Part shown: positions 36,874 through 45,550 of the stretch, in pieces
Layout: each line of letters begins with the position of its first letter
Position numbering within the stretch: position 1 is the first letter of the stretch
DNA from: Vagococcus acidifermentans
GTDB taxonomy: Bacteria > Bacillota > Bacilli > Lactobacillales > Vagococcaceae
Length of the DNA stretch: 64,000 nucleotides
Reading direction: 5' to 3'
NCBI RefSeq assembly: GCF_003987655.1
Contig: NZ_NGKC01000001.1
Coordinates: 372,001-436,000, forward strand
Notes under the pieces: generated by a model
The model's input: the letters and a program-made list of their open reading frames with translations, nothing else
Told to the model about the DNA's origin: nothing
The model's database searches: none
Made by a program: the position numbers and the translations under genes

Positions 36874-38025
36874 ATGAAGGCAGTACATTTCGGTGCTGGC
36901 AACATCGGACGCGGATTTATCGGTGAGATACTTCACCGCAACAACATCGATATTACTTTTGTCGATGTGAATGACACAATTATCGCTGCGTTGAAAGAAC
37001 GGGGCGCATATACCATTGAGCTGGCTGACAGCACGCACGAGCAGCTGACAGTGACTCATGTAACCGGGTTGAACAACCGGACAGAACCTGAAAAGGTGGT
37101 TGAAGCGATCCAAACGGCTGACCTGCTGACGACGGCAATCGGTCCGGCGATTTTGCCGCATATCGCGCCGCTGATAGCTGAAGGCATCGAGGCGCGCATG
37201 AATGCGGGCAGCACACAGCCGCTGGATATCATTGCGTGTGAAAACATGATCGGCGGTTCGGCATTTCTCGCAGAGGAAGTGAAAAAACATCTGTCTGACA
37301 CAGCTTATCTGGATACGTACATCGGTTTTCCGAATGCAGCGGTCGACCGCATCGTACCGCAGCAAGCCCACGAAGACCCGCTATTTGTGACGGTAGAGCC
37401 GTTTTCGGAATGGGTTGTTGATGAAACCGGCTGCCGCTCCGACAAAATCAGGCTGGCAGACGTGCACTATGTGGCGGATTTGGCGCCGTATATCGAACGC
37501 AAACTGTTCTCGGTCAACACAGGCCATGCGACCGTTGCCTATACCGGCGCACTTTTCGGCTACCGTACGATAGACGAGGCGATGGCGGACGCACTGGTCG
37601 TTGCGCAGCTAAAATCTGTTTTGGCAGAAACCGGTCGCTTGTTGTGTGCCAAATGGGGCTTTGATGAAGACGCCCACGCAACATATATCGACACAATTAT
37701 CGGACGGTTCCAGAACAAACATATTTCCGATGACATTCAGCGTGTCGCCCGGACGCCAATTAGAAAACTGGGACACGATGAACGGTTCATCAAACCGCTA
37801 CGCGAACTGCATGCGATGCAGCTGCCGGCACCTCACTTGCTGGCTGCAGCGGGCATGGTGTTCAATTATAACGATCCGGAAGATGAACAGAGTCGTCAGC
37901 TGCACGAGATGCTGAAGACGCGGCCTGTGGAGCAAGTCATCACAGAAGTGACCGGTTTGACGGCCCCTGAATTGGTGGCTGAACTGAAAGATAATATTAC
38001 CAGATATGCCAGATTGGCAGTTTAA
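36874..38025 (+). CDS. mtlD: Mannitol-1-phosphate 5-dehydrogenase
   Basis: A 383-residue NAD-dependent enzyme that oxidises mannitol-1-phosphate to fructose-6-phosphate. The dinucleotide-binding loop is HFGAGNIGRGFIG at residues 5-17. CENMIGGSAFL and the catalytic-lysine region with SVNTGHATVAYTGALFGY are as in long-chain mannitol dehydrogenases. GGAGG precedes the start by 6 nt. Last gene of the operon, with a terminator immediately after. Confidence 0.95.
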   Translation: MKAVHFGAGNIGRGFIGEILHRNNIDITFVDVNDTIIAALKERGAYTIELADSTHEQLTVTHVTGLNNRTEPEKVVEAIQTADLLTTAIGPAILPHIAPLIAEGIEARMNAGSTQPLDIIACENMIGGSAFLAEEVKKHLSDTAYLDTYIGFPNAAVDRIVPQQAHEDPLFVTVEPFSEWVVDETGCRSDKIRLADVHYVADLAPYIERKLFSVNTGHATVAYTGALFGYRTIDEAMADALVVAQLKSVLAETGRLLCAKWGFDEDAHATYIDTIIGRFQNKHISDDIQRVARTPIRKLGHDERFIKPLRELHAMQLPAPHLLAAAGMVFNYNDPEDEQSRQLHEMLKTRPVEQVITEVTGLTAPELVAELKDNITRYARLAV

Positions 38026-38030
38026 AAACA

Positions 38031-38065
38031 AAAGCACCCGTTGACAGTTGAACGGGTGTTTTTCT
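38031..38065 (+). terminator. Terminator of mtlAFD
   Basis: CACCCGTT (38035-38042) pairs with AACGGGTG (38051-38058), followed by TTTTTCTTTT. Confidence 0.88.
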
Positions 38066-38153
38066 TTTGATCGTTTTTCACAAAAAAGTCTAATGACGGA
38101 CATTAAATCACGTTCAATTGACATAAAAAACCGTTGAAAGTTGCTAAGCAGTG

Positions 38154-38182
38154 TTGCGGCGGGGAAGGGTTTTCGTTATACT
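38154..38182 (+). promoter_or_regulatory. Promoter of the selenium-linked operon
   Basis: TTGCGG (38154-38159) and TATACT (38177-38182) with a 17-bp spacer. Transcription should begin near 38189, giving an unusually long leader of about 313 nt before the first large gene at 38502. The stretch 38066-38153 before the promoter holds nothing I can identify. Confidence 0.75.
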
Positions 38183-38254
38183 GAAGAAAGAAGGTTTGTG
38201 ATTTTATCAACATGTCGAGTCACACCTGTTTAATTAACAGCTGGAGGTGAGAGT

Positions 38255-38293
38255 ATGAAAACGACACGTCTGTTTTTAGTTGGCTACGGCTGA
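38255..38293 (+). CDS. Short leader peptide gene (12 codons) ending in UGA
   Basis: GGAGGTGA at 38243-38250 is one of the best ribosome sites in the window and leads, 7 nt on, to ATG 38255. The frame reads MKTTRLFLVGYG and stops at TGA 38291-38293, followed by TTG TGA. The peptide is too short to be an enzyme; its position in the leader of an operon and its stop codon inside a competing RNA pairing segment (38287-38300) point to ribosome-dependent control. A weak hairpin (CTGTT/AACAG, 38226-38240) lies before the ribosome site. UGA could in principle be selenocysteine, since the operon is selenium-linked, but no selenocysteine insertion element is recognisable and I treat it as a stop. Confidence 0.6.
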   Translation: MKTTRLFLVGYG

Positions 38294-38391
38294 TTGTGAA
38301 CGCCTGTCACTTTAGAAGTTTCTAAAAAAACAGAAGCTGTTTTCTTGATACGCTCTTGCCCGGCTGATTTTCTTCACAAATCATTCAGCCG
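38287..38391 (+). promoter_or_regulatory. Mutually exclusive leader RNA pairings
   Basis: Segment C (38373-38391) can pair with segment A (38287-38300) by two perfect 7-bp blocks: CGGCTGA with TCAGCCG, and TTGTGAA with TTCACAA, with a 5-nt bulge. It can instead pair with segment B, a second CGGCTGA at 38361-38367. Segment A overlaps the UGA stop of the leader peptide, so a ribosome there would hide A and leave C to pair with B. Between A and B sits a small hairpin (AAAACAG/CTGTTTT, 38327-38343). This is the logic of an attenuator or translation switch; the downstream effect is not known. Confidence 0.6.
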
Positions 38392-38484
38392 CAAACGAAA
38401 ACGGACCGGTTAGCGTCCGGCAAGATGGCGTGCAGGCAAAACAGTTTTGCAATGAAGGTCATGTCATCGGTAGGTTTTCGTTTG
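38392..38484 (+). promoter_or_regulatory. Structured RNA element next to the ribosome site of the selenium-linked operon
   Basis: CAAACGAAAAC (38392-38402) is exactly complementary to GTTTTCGTTTG (38474-38484). After a 2x2 internal loop the helix can continue: ACCGGT (38405-38410) with ATCGGT (38466-38471). Inside lies a small hairpin, GCAAA/TTTGC (38436-38450). An alternative inner stem is CGGAC/GTCCG (38402-38406, 38415-38419). The 3' arm ends 3 nt before GGAGG (38488-38492) of the first large gene, a position suited to control of translation. I do not recognise a known riboswitch class. Confidence 0.55.
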
Positions 38485-38501
38485 ATTGGAGGAAAAAACG
38501 A

Positions 38502-39653
38502 ATGATTTATTTGGACAATTCAGCGACTACGCTGAAAAAACCGCCGCAAGTCGCAGAAGCTGTGATGGCGGCGTTCAATCGTTTGGGCAACTCCGGCAGA
38601 GGAGTCCATGAAGATGCTCTTGCCTCTTCGCAGCTGATTTACGAAGCGCGGGAGCGTCTTTGCGAGCTATTCAACGGCGAGCTGTCGAAACAGATTGTCT
38701 TTACGTTAAATGCTACAGAGAGCTTGAATTTGGCTATCAAAGGGTTGTTTGAACCGGGCGACCATGTCATAACAACGATGCTTGAACATAATTCTGTCTT
38801 GCGGCCGTTGTATCAATTAGAAGAAGCAGGGGTTGCCTTGACGATTCTGCCGGCTGATGAGGCGGGCAACATCGACTACGCACAGCTTGAAGCAAGCATC
38901 CAGCCGCAGACACGCGGCATCGTCATCACCCACGGGTCGAATTTGACGGGGAACGTCATAGACATCGAGCGGGTGGGGGAGATTGCCGCCCGGCATGATG
39001 TGTATTTTGTCGTGGACGCATCTCAAACGGCAGGTGCTTTGCCGATTGATGTGCAGAAACAGCAGATTGACGTGCTTTGCTTTACCGGGCATAAAGCGTT
39101 GTTTGGTCCGCAGGGGACCGGCGGTTTATATGTGAAGCCGGGCGTGGCTATCCGGCCGTTAAAAGTCGGCGGCAGCGGCATCGACACATACAATAAAAGG
39201 CATCCGTCGGTCATGCCGACAGCCTTGGAAGCAGGCACTTTGAACGGACACGGCATCGCCGGTTTGTCAGCGGGCGCGGCCTATATCTTGTCCGAGACAG
39301 TACCGCGCATCCATCAAAAGGAGCAAGAGCTGATGTCGCTGTTTTACCGCAAGGTGTCCCAACTTGACAGTGTCACTGTCTACGGCGATTTCAGCACGGA
39401 TGTCAGATGCCCGATTGTTACGTTGAACGTGGGCGACATGGATTCGTCCGAGGTGAGCGACATCTTGGCCACTGAGTATCATATCGCGACCCGCTCCGGC
39501 GGGCACTGTGCGCCGCTGATGCACCAGGCACTCGGCACGGTAGAGCAGGGCGCAGTCAGATTCAGTTTTTCTTATTTTAATACAGAGAGTGACATCTTGT
39601 CGGCCGTTGCTGCGCTGACGCAGATTGTTCAACAAATGGAGGTAGCGAAATAA
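38502..39653 (+). CDS. Cysteine desulfurase-family protein (selenium-locus type)
   Basis: A 383-residue fold-type I PLP enzyme of aminotransferase class V. K198 in CFTGHKALFGPQGTGG holds the cofactor, and C336 in RSGGHCAPLMHQALG is placed like the persulfide cysteine of NifS/CsdB proteins. The opening MIYLDNSATTLKKPPQVAEA is typical of the group that includes E. faecalis EF2568, found beside selD and other selenium genes. It may release sulfur or selenium from cysteine or selenocysteine to feed the neighbouring carriers. The start at 38502 follows GGAGG; the longer frame to 38430 runs through the leader RNA. First gene of a three-gene operon. Confidence 0.88.
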   Translation: MIYLDNSATTLKKPPQVAEAVMAAFNRLGNSGRGVHEDALASSQLIYEARERLCELFNGELSKQIVFTLNATESLNLAIKGLFEPGDHVITTMLEHNSVLRPLYQLEEAGVALTILPADEAGNIDYAQLEASIQPQTRGIVITHGSNLTGNVIDIERVGEIAARHDVYFVVDASQTAGALPIDVQKQQIDVLCFTGHKALFGPQGTGGLYVKPGVAIRPLKVGGSGIDTYNKRHPSVMPTALEAGTLNGHGIAGLSAGAAYILSETVPRIHQKEQELMSLFYRKVSQLDSVTVYGDFSTDVRCPIVTLNVGDMDSSEVSDILATEYHIATRSGGHCAPLMHQALGTVEQGAVRFSFSYFNTESDILSAVAALTQIVQQMEVAK

Positions 39654-40702
39654 TGGCAAGTAAAAAACGATTTTTAATTGCTGGTTTAGGGTTTGGTATC
39701 ATTGCTGTCTTGCTGGCTTACTTTGGCAATCCGGCCAATATGGCTATTTGTATTGCCTGTTTCATCCGTGATATTGCCGGAGCCACGAAACTGCATACGG
39801 CACCGCCTGTTCAATATATGCGTCCGGAAGTAGCCGGAATCATCATCGGTTCTCTGGTAGTGTCTTTTGCCAGGAAAGAATTTTCACCAAAAGCGGGTTC
39901 GTCCACAGGGACACGGTTTGTACTGGGGTTTGTCATGATGGTCGGGGCGCTGGTCTTTTTAGGCTGTCCATTGCGCATGGTACTGCGGATGGCCGGCGGC
40001 GATTTAAATGCCTATGTCGGACTGATCGGCTTTGCCGGCGGGGTCATTACCGGCAGTCTGTTTCTGAAAAACGGGTATAGCCTCGGCAAGCCGGTTGAAA
40101 CGAAACAGTCAAGCGGCTTTATGGTGCCCTTATTCTTTTTGAGTTTGCTGCTGCTCTTTATCGCCGTGCCGTCGCTGTTTGTAGTCAGTCAGGAAGGTCC
40201 CGGCAGTTTTCACGCGCCGCTCTTGCTGGCGCTGGTTGGCGGGCTGGTATTCGGCGGATTGGCGCAAGTCTCGGCTGTTTGTTTCTCGGGCAGTATCCGC
40301 GATATTTTCCTGATGCGCAATTTTGATAAATTTACGGCTGTTGCAGTGCTGTTCGGTGTTGTCCTTGTGTATAATCTGGCTACCGGCAACTTCAATCTGA
40401 GCTTTGCCGATCAGCCTGTCGCACATTCCGAACACTTGTGGAACATTTTGGGGCTGTATGTCGTCGGTTTTGCCGGCGTGCTGTTGAGTGGCTGTCCACT
40501 GCGGCAGCTGGTGCTGACCGGTCAAGGCTCGTCGGATTCGGGTGTTACCGTTATCGGCATGCTTGTGGGCAGTGCGTTTGTGCATAACTTCGGGCTGGCT
40601 TCCTCCGGCGAAGGCACAACGCCAAACGGACGGATAGCAGTCATTGTCTGTATCGTTATTTTGTTTATCGTTGCCTTGGTCAATCGGAAAAAGAGGGTTT
40701 AG
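39653..40702 (+). CDS. yedE: YedE-family putative selenium transporter
   Basis: A 349-residue membrane protein of the YeeE/YedE family with an internal two-fold repeat. Cysteine motifs recur in each half: CIACFIRDIAG and LGCPLRMVLRMAGGD in the first, VCFSGSIRDIFL and SGCPLRQLVLTGQG in the second. In the related YeeE these cysteines line the path of a sulfur anion; the YedE branch travels with selenium genes. It begins on the last base of the upstream stop codon (TAATG) with GGAGG just before, so the two are translationally coupled. Confidence 0.88.
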   Translation: MASKKRFLIAGLGFGIIAVLLAYFGNPANMAICIACFIRDIAGATKLHTAPPVQYMRPEVAGIIIGSLVVSFARKEFSPKAGSSTGTRFVLGFVMMVGALVFLGCPLRMVLRMAGGDLNAYVGLIGFAGGVITGSLFLKNGYSLGKPVETKQSSGFMVPLFFLSLLLLFIAVPSLFVVSQEGPGSFHAPLLLALVGGLVFGGLAQVSAVCFSGSIRDIFLMRNFDKFTAVAVLFGVVLVYNLATGNFNLSFADQPVAHSEHLWNILGLYVVGFAGVLLSGCPLRQLVLTGQGSSDSGVTVIGMLVGSAFVHNFGLASSGEGTTPNGRIAVIVCIVILFIVALVNRKKRV

Positions 40703-40704
40703 TA

Positions 40705-40944
40705 TTGGGAAAAGCAGTCTTGCTTGTAACCTTTGATACGGAGCATGAGGCGCTGAGCTTTGCCAATGTGTGCAAGCGCCGGCGCATCGACGGCCGTTTG
40801 ATTCCTATTCCGCGCAACTTGTCAGCCGGCTGCGGTATGGCTTGGCGTTCGGAAATGATTTGGGAAGAGGCGCTGACAGCTGTGCTGACAGAGCATCAGG
40901 GAGCTATTGACGGCCATCTGATTCGTTATGAAAGGGGCAAGTAA
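40705..40944 (+). CDS. DUF3343 putative Se/S carrier-like protein
   Basis: A 79-residue soluble protein of the DUF3343 family, often found next to YedE and cysteine desulfurase genes. The possible carrier cysteine is in LSAGCGMAWRSEM, after the strand-helix opening AVLLVTFDTEHEALSFANVC. TTG 40705 is the start, 7 nt after GAGGG and 2 nt after yedE. It may receive sulfur or selenium from the desulfurase; that is inference from context. selD is not in this window. Confidence 0.82.
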   Translation: MGKAVLLVTFDTEHEALSFANVCKRRRIDGRLIPIPRNLSAGCGMAWRSEMIWEEALTAVLTEHQGAIDGHLIRYERGK

Positions 40945-40958
40945 ATACACGGATGGAT

Positions 40959-40993
40959 GCAACCAGTCTGATTGTCAGACTGGTTGTTTTTTT
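40959..40993 (+). terminator. Terminator of the selenium-linked operon
   Basis: AACCAGTCTGA (40961-40971) pairs with TCAGACTGGTT (40975-40985), then GTTTTTTTG. Confidence 0.92.
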
Positions 40994-41209
40994 GCTTTAT
41001 GATGAGAAAAAACAAAAAAATTAAAGAAAAAACATTAAAATCAAAATGGAATATTCAGGTTTTGCTGATGAAAAACAAGAATGCTTATGTTTTGTAATGA
41101 ATAACATGTAATAAATTAAGAAAGCATTGCAGAATGTTCGTTTTTAAAGGTTTAAGACAAAAAAAGCGCGAAAAAGAAAACGATATCATGTAAAAAACAG
41201 CGAAATATA

Positions 41210-41218
41210 TGGTATGAT
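41210..41218 (+). promoter_or_regulatory. Extended -10 promoter of the glycogen operon
   Basis: TGGTATGAT (41210-41218) is an extended -10, 74 nt before glgB; the -35 is weak. The rest of the gap 40994-41209 is very A-rich and shows no reading frame or clear repeat. Confidence 0.5.
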
Positions 41219-41291
41219 AAGTAGTATAAAGAACGTGTTTTTTGTTTAGCAAATATGCTTGTTGATGGAATAATAGAAAGAAGGTGGAGAT

Positions 41292-43238
41292 ATGACTGAA
41301 AACTCTGAGAAAGATGATTTCTCGACTGCAGAGGAGTTGGAAGCCAAGCGCGCATTTACTACCGGCGAAAATTTTCACGCCCGCAAGTTATTAGGGCTGC
41401 ATAAACTAGGGAATGGCCAGTACCGCTTTCGCGTATGGGCGCCGAATGCTGAAAAAGTCTGGGTCGTCGGCGACTTCAATGACTGGCAGGTGACGGATGT
41501 CATGACGTGTGACGGATCATGCGGCATTTGGGAAGCGACATTGTCGACACCCAAACCTGGCGATTTGTATAAATTCCGGATTCAGCAAAAGGGCGGCAAC
41601 GTGATCGATAAATTTGATCCGTTCAGTGTGAAGTTTGAAAAGCGTCCCAACAATGCAGCGGAAATCTATACGCTCCAGGAAAAAAAATGGAAAGATGGAC
41701 TGTGGCATGCTCGCAAAAAAAGAAGCAATTATTTTAGACGGCCATTGAATATTTATGAGGTGCACAGCAGTTCATGGCGTCATCATGATGACGGCACGCC
41801 GTATTCGTTCAGTGATTTGAAAGAAACCTTGATTCCTTACGTGAAAGAGATGGGGTACACGCACATTGAATTCATGCCGCTGATGGAGCATCCGCTCGGA
41901 GCCTCGTGGGGCTACCAGCTGACTGGCTATTTTGCGCTGAGTGCCTCCTATGGCACGCCTGAAGAATTTCAGGACTTTGTGGAGGCGTGTCATTTGCAAA
42001 ACATCGGTGTGCTGCTCGACTGGGTACCCGGACATTTTTCAGTCAACAATGATGCACTGGCATACTACGACGGCACACCCCAATTTGAATACACTGACCC
42101 GGACCGGGCGAAAAATATCCGCTGGGGCAGTTTGAATTTTGATTTAGGCAAACCGCAAGTGCAGAGTTTTTTAATTTCAAGTCTGTTGTTCTGGCTGGAA
42201 ACCTTTCATGTGGACGGCATTCGCGTAGATGCGGTGTCAAATATGATTTACCGCGATTACGACGAAGGACCGTGGCTGCCGAATCACGAGGGCGGCAACC
42301 GCAATCTGGAAGGTTATTATTTTCTGCAAAAGCTGAATGCGGTAGTGAAGAAGGACTATCCGGAAGCGTTGATGATTGCCGAGGAAAGCTCCTCGGAAAC
42401 ACAAGTGACAGGGTTGATTGAAACAGGGGCACTTGGTTTTGACTTCAAATGGAATATGGGCTGGATGAACGATGTTCTGCGCTTTTATGAAATGGACCCG
42501 ATCCACCGCAAACACCATTTTGAACTGGTGACTTTTTCGTTCATGTATATGCTGAATGAACACTATATCCTGCCGCTGTCCCACGATGAGGTAGTGCACG
42601 GTAAAAAGAGCCTGATGCACAAAATGTGGGGCGACCGCTACAAACAATTCGCCCAGCTGCGGAATTTGTACACGTTCATGATGACTCATCCCGGCAAGAA
42701 ACTGCTGTTTATGGGCAGCGAATGGGGCCAGTTTTTGGAGTGGAAGTATGATGAAGGGCTGGAATGGGTCGATTTGGACGACGCGCTGAATCATGCGATG
42801 CAGCAGTTTACCCGGCAGCTCAACCAGTTTTACAAGGACGAACGCGCCTTATGGGAACTTGATGACGTCTGGGAAACATTGGAAGTCATTGATGCCGATA
42901 ACCGGGAAGAGTCGGTCCTGAGCTTCATCAGACACGGCAAGCGCAAAACTGATTTCCTGATCGTTATCTTAAACATGACGCCTGTTGAGCGCAGAGGGTT
43001 TACTATCGGTGTTCCTTACAAAGGAACTTACCGGGAAGTATTTAATACGGAAATGGCAGAATTTGGGGGCACATGGCAATCCCACAATCCTGACTGTGTC
43101 TCGCAGCCGCAAGCTTTCAAACAGTACACAGAAACTATCAGCACCACTGTTCCGGCTTTAGGGGTCATTATTCTTAAACCGGAAAAAATCAAGGTTACTC
43201 GAAAACGCACCAGTGGAAAGGGGGCAGGTGAAAGCTGA
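41292..43238 (+). CDS. glgB: 1,4-alpha-glucan branching enzyme
   Basis: A 648-residue GH13 enzyme that creates alpha-1,6 branches in glycogen. An N-terminal CBM48 domain (about 35-125, [20 protein letters not shown]) precedes the barrel. Catalytic residues: nucleophile D313 in [16 protein letters not shown], acid/base E364 in MIAEESSSE, and the third acid in [19 protein letters not shown] and [20 protein letters not shown] are family hallmarks. GGTGGAG precedes ATG 41292. First gene of a six-gene glycogen operon. Confidence 0.95.
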   Translation: MTENSEKDDFSTAEELEAKRAFTTGENFHARKLLGLHKLGNGQYRFRVWAPNAEKVWVVGDFNDWQVTDVMTCDGSCGIWEATLSTPKPGDLYKFRIQQKGGNVIDKFDPFSVKFEKRPNNAAEIYTLQEKKWKDGLWHARKKRSNYFRRPLNIYEVHSSSWRHHDDGTPYSFSDLKETLIPYVKEMGYTHIEFMPLMEHPLGASWGYQLTGYFALSASYGTPEEFQDFVEACHLQNIGVLLDWVPGHFSVNNDALAYYDGTPQFEYTDPDRAKNIRWGSLNFDLGKPQVQSFLISSLLFWLETFHVDGIRVDAVSNMIYRDYDEGPWLPNHEGGNRNLEGYYFLQKLNAVVKKDYPEALMIAEESSSETQVTGLIETGALGFDFKWNMGWMNDVLRFYEMDPIHRKHHFELVTFSFMYMLNEHYILPLSHDEVVHGKKSLMHKMWGDRYKQFAQLRNLYTFMMTHPGKKLLFMGSEWGQFLEWKYDEGLEWVDLDDALNHAMQQFTRQLNQFYKDERALWELDDVWETLEVIDADNREESVLSFIRHGKRKTDFLIVILNMTPVERRGFTIGVPYKGTYREVFNTEMAEFGGTWQSHNPDCVSQPQAFKQYTETISTTVPALGVIILKPEKIKVTRKRTSGKGAGES

Positions 43239-43255
43239 GCTTTCACCGAAACGTG
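43217..43255 (+). promoter_or_regulatory. Hairpin with the glgB stop codon in its loop, before glgC
   Basis: GTGAAAGC (43228-43235) pairs perfectly with GCTTTCAC (43239-43246); the 3-nt loop is the glgB stop codon TGA. The only good ribosome site for glgC, AAAGGGGGCAG (43217-43227), is on the 5' side. Folding the hairpin brings it to about 9 nt from ATG 43256; unfolded it is too far away. Confidence 0.6.
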
Positions 43256-44398
43256 ATGAAAACAGAAATGTTAGCAATGATACTGGCCGGAGGAAAAGGC
43301 ACCCGGTTGGGGGAAATAACGAAAACAATCGCCAAACCGGCAGTGCCTTTTGGCGGACGGTATCGGATTATCGATTTTACCTTAAGCAATTGCGCCAACT
43401 CCCGGATCGGCAATGTGGGTGTCGTGACGCAATACCAGCCGCTTACGCTGAACCGGCACATAGGAAACGGTGCCAGCTGGGGCTTGGACGGGATTGACAG
43501 CGGCGTGACTATTTTACAGCCGTTTTCAAGTTCGGAGGGCAGTAAATGGTTTGCCGGCACAGCCCATGCCATTTATCAGAACATGGATTACATCGATCAA
43601 ATCGACCCTGAATATATTTTGATTTTATCCGGCGACCATATTTACAAGATGGACTACGGCGATATGCTGGAACAACATCAGCAGAACAACGCCTCGCTGA
43701 CCGTTGCTGTCATTGAAGTGCCGATGAAAGAAGCGTCCCGCTTCGGCATCATGAATACGGATGAAAACGACCGGATTATCGAGTTTGACGAAAAGCCGGA
43801 AAATCCGAAAAGCAATCTGGCCTCCATGGGGATTTATATCTTCAACTGGCCGAGATTGAGAAGTGTCTTGGTCAACAGCTACAATAAAGAAGACGACATG
43901 CTGGATTTCGGTCAGCACGTCATCCCGTTTTACTTGAGCAGCGGTGAAAATGCCTTTGCTTACCGGTTCAGCGGCTACTGGAAAGATGTCGGGACAATCG
44001 ATTCTCTCTGGGAAGCCAACATGGAATTTATCAACCCGGACAATGAACTGGATATGCGGGACAAGCGCTGGCGCATTTTCGGAAAAAACACGATTTCGCC
44101 GCCGCACTTTTTAACCAAGACAGCGTCTGTTTCCCATTCGTTGATTGTTGACGGCTGCTTTGTCTCCGGACGGGTGGAAAACAGTATTTTATCAAGTGAT
44201 GTTCAGGTCAAAGAAGGAGCGGTCATCAAAGACAGTTTTATTATGCCGAATGCGGTCATTGGTCAAGGTGCGTATATCAACCGCGCAATCATCGGTGAAA
44301 ATGCGATTATCGGGAAAGACGCCGTGATTGACGGGACAGATGAGATTGCTGTTGTCGGCTATTCTGAAGTGATTGGAGTTGAGATTGATGAAGACTAA
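43256..44398 (+). CDS. glgC: Glucose-1-phosphate adenylyltransferase, catalytic subunit
   Basis: A 380-residue nucleotidyltransferase that makes ADP-glucose, the glycogen precursor. The active loop [16 protein letters not shown] lies near residues 8-23, followed by [31 protein letters not shown] and [15 protein letters not shown] are ADP-glucose pyrophosphorylase signatures. The C-terminal half is a left-handed beta-helix. ATG 43256 (or GTG 43253) is reached through the hairpin described above. It overlaps glgD by 11 nt, with which it should form a hetero-oligomer. Confidence 0.94.
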   Translation: MKTEMLAMILAGGKGTRLGEITKTIAKPAVPFGGRYRIIDFTLSNCANSRIGNVGVVTQYQPLTLNRHIGNGASWGLDGIDSGVTILQPFSSSEGSKWFAGTAHAIYQNMDYIDQIDPEYILILSGDHIYKMDYGDMLEQHQQNNASLTVAVIEVPMKEASRFGIMNTDENDRIIEFDEKPENPKSNLASMGIYIFNWPRLRSVLVNSYNKEDDMLDFGQHVIPFYLSSGENAFAYRFSGYWKDVGTIDSLWEANMEFINPDNELDMRDKRWRIFGKNTISPPHFLTKTASVSHSLIVDGCFVSGRVENSILSSDVQVKEGAVIKDSFIMPNAVIGQGAYINRAIIGENAIIGKDAVIDGTDEIAVVGYSEVIGVEIDED

Positions 44399-45536
44399 AA
44401 TGAGAACAAATAAATTATGTGCCATTCTTTCAGGAATTAAAAAATCCGAAGACTTGCAGCCGCTGACCCGCAAACGACCGCTGGCGACACTGCCGTTTGA
44501 CTGTAAATACAGAATGATCGACTTTCCGCTGTCCAGTCTGGTCAATGCGTCTGTCAATTCGATATTCATGATTTTCAATCAAGACGAGACACAGTCGGTG
44601 TTTGACCATCTCGGCGGCGGTAAGGAATGGAATCTGGATGCGATTCAGCACCATTATTTCATTCACTTGTATCAGGATTTTCTGAAAAAGAAGGAGCAGG
44701 GGAAACCTTACTATGAAACGCTGATCGATTATCTGCGCAAGTCGAAATCAGAATATACTGTGATTATGGGCAATAAAGTCTTGTGCAACATCGATTTGCA
44801 GGCTGTGTTGAAAATTTATCAAAATCAGGACAGCGATATGACCGTGGTATATAAGCGCGTTCCGAAAGAACAGATTACCGATACAGACAGCCTGATCAGT
44901 ATCGGTGATGACGGTGTTGTCAACGGGGCTTACTTCATTGATGAGGCGGAAAACGGCAGCAAGCTGCATAATCTGTGCATGGATATTTTCATGGTGCGGA
45001 CTAACTGGCTCATAGATGCACTTAAAGAAGGCCAGGAACAAGGTATTTCTGCGAACATCCATCTTTTCCTGCAGGAGAAAATGACTGAAATGACGTGTTC
45101 GGCGTACGAATATACCGGCTACCTCGGCAACGTGTTTGACATCAACTCCTATTATCAGGTGAATATGGATATGCTGAATGTTAACAAGTTCAATTCTTTA
45201 CTGTATACTAATAAGAAGATTTATACCAAACTTAAAAATGAAGTGCCGACTTATTATGACACATCCTCTCAAGTCACGAACAGTCATTTCGCTACCGGCT
45301 GCTTGATTAAAGGAACCGTGGAGAATTCTTTGCTGTCCCGTCAGACAGTGGTGGAAGAAGGAGCCGAGGTGTTAGATACCATTACGATGGCTAACGCTTA
45401 TATCGGGAAGAATGCCAAAATCAGATATGCTATTTTAGATAAAAACGTGACGGTTGAAGAAGGGGCGGAGGTCATCGGTACGCCTGAGGACATCGTGGTT
45501 GTTGAAAAAGGTGTCACAATCTCAAAGAAAAGCTAA
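44388..45536 (+). CDS. glgD: Glucose-1-phosphate adenylyltransferase, GlgD subunit
   Basis: A 382-residue paralogue of GlgC that modulates the catalytic subunit in Firmicutes. The glycine-rich nucleotide loop is lost ([20 protein letters not shown] instead of AGGKGTRL), as is usual for GlgD, while [18 protein letters not shown] is retained. ATG 44388, 11 nt before the glgC stop, has GGAG 9-12 nt upstream. Confidence 0.92.
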   Translation: MKTKMRTNKLCAILSGIKKSEDLQPLTRKRPLATLPFDCKYRMIDFPLSSLVNASVNSIFMIFNQDETQSVFDHLGGGKEWNLDAIQHHYFIHLYQDFLKKKEQGKPYYETLIDYLRKSKSEYTVIMGNKVLCNIDLQAVLKIYQNQDSDMTVVYKRVPKEQITDTDSLISIGDDGVVNGAYFIDEAENGSKLHNLCMDIFMVRTNWLIDALKEGQEQGISANIHLFLQEKMTEMTCSAYEYTGYLGNVFDINSYYQVNMDMLNVNKFNSLLYTNKKIYTKLKNEVPTYYDTSSQVTNSHFATGCLIKGTVENSLLSRQTVVEEGAEVLDTITMANAYIGKNAKIRYAILDKNVTVEEGAEVIGTPEDIVVVEKGVTISKKS

Positions 45537-45550
45537 GGAAGTGTTAAAGG

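Noticed and set aside
38291-38299. Selenoprotein encoded by read-through of the leader UGA
   Set aside because: Read-through adds only two residues before another stop, and no SECIS-like hairpin of the usual form follows. Kept only as a speculative sensing idea.
38392-38484. Possible tRNA or tRNA-Sec gene in the selenium leader
   Set aside because: No T-loop GTTCGA-like sequence, no cloverleaf and no CCA-side stem; the long end-to-end helix does not fit.
38430-38501. Longer desulfurase starting at GTG 38430
   Set aside because: No ribosome site; the added residues are encoded by the structured leader and do not resemble the family.
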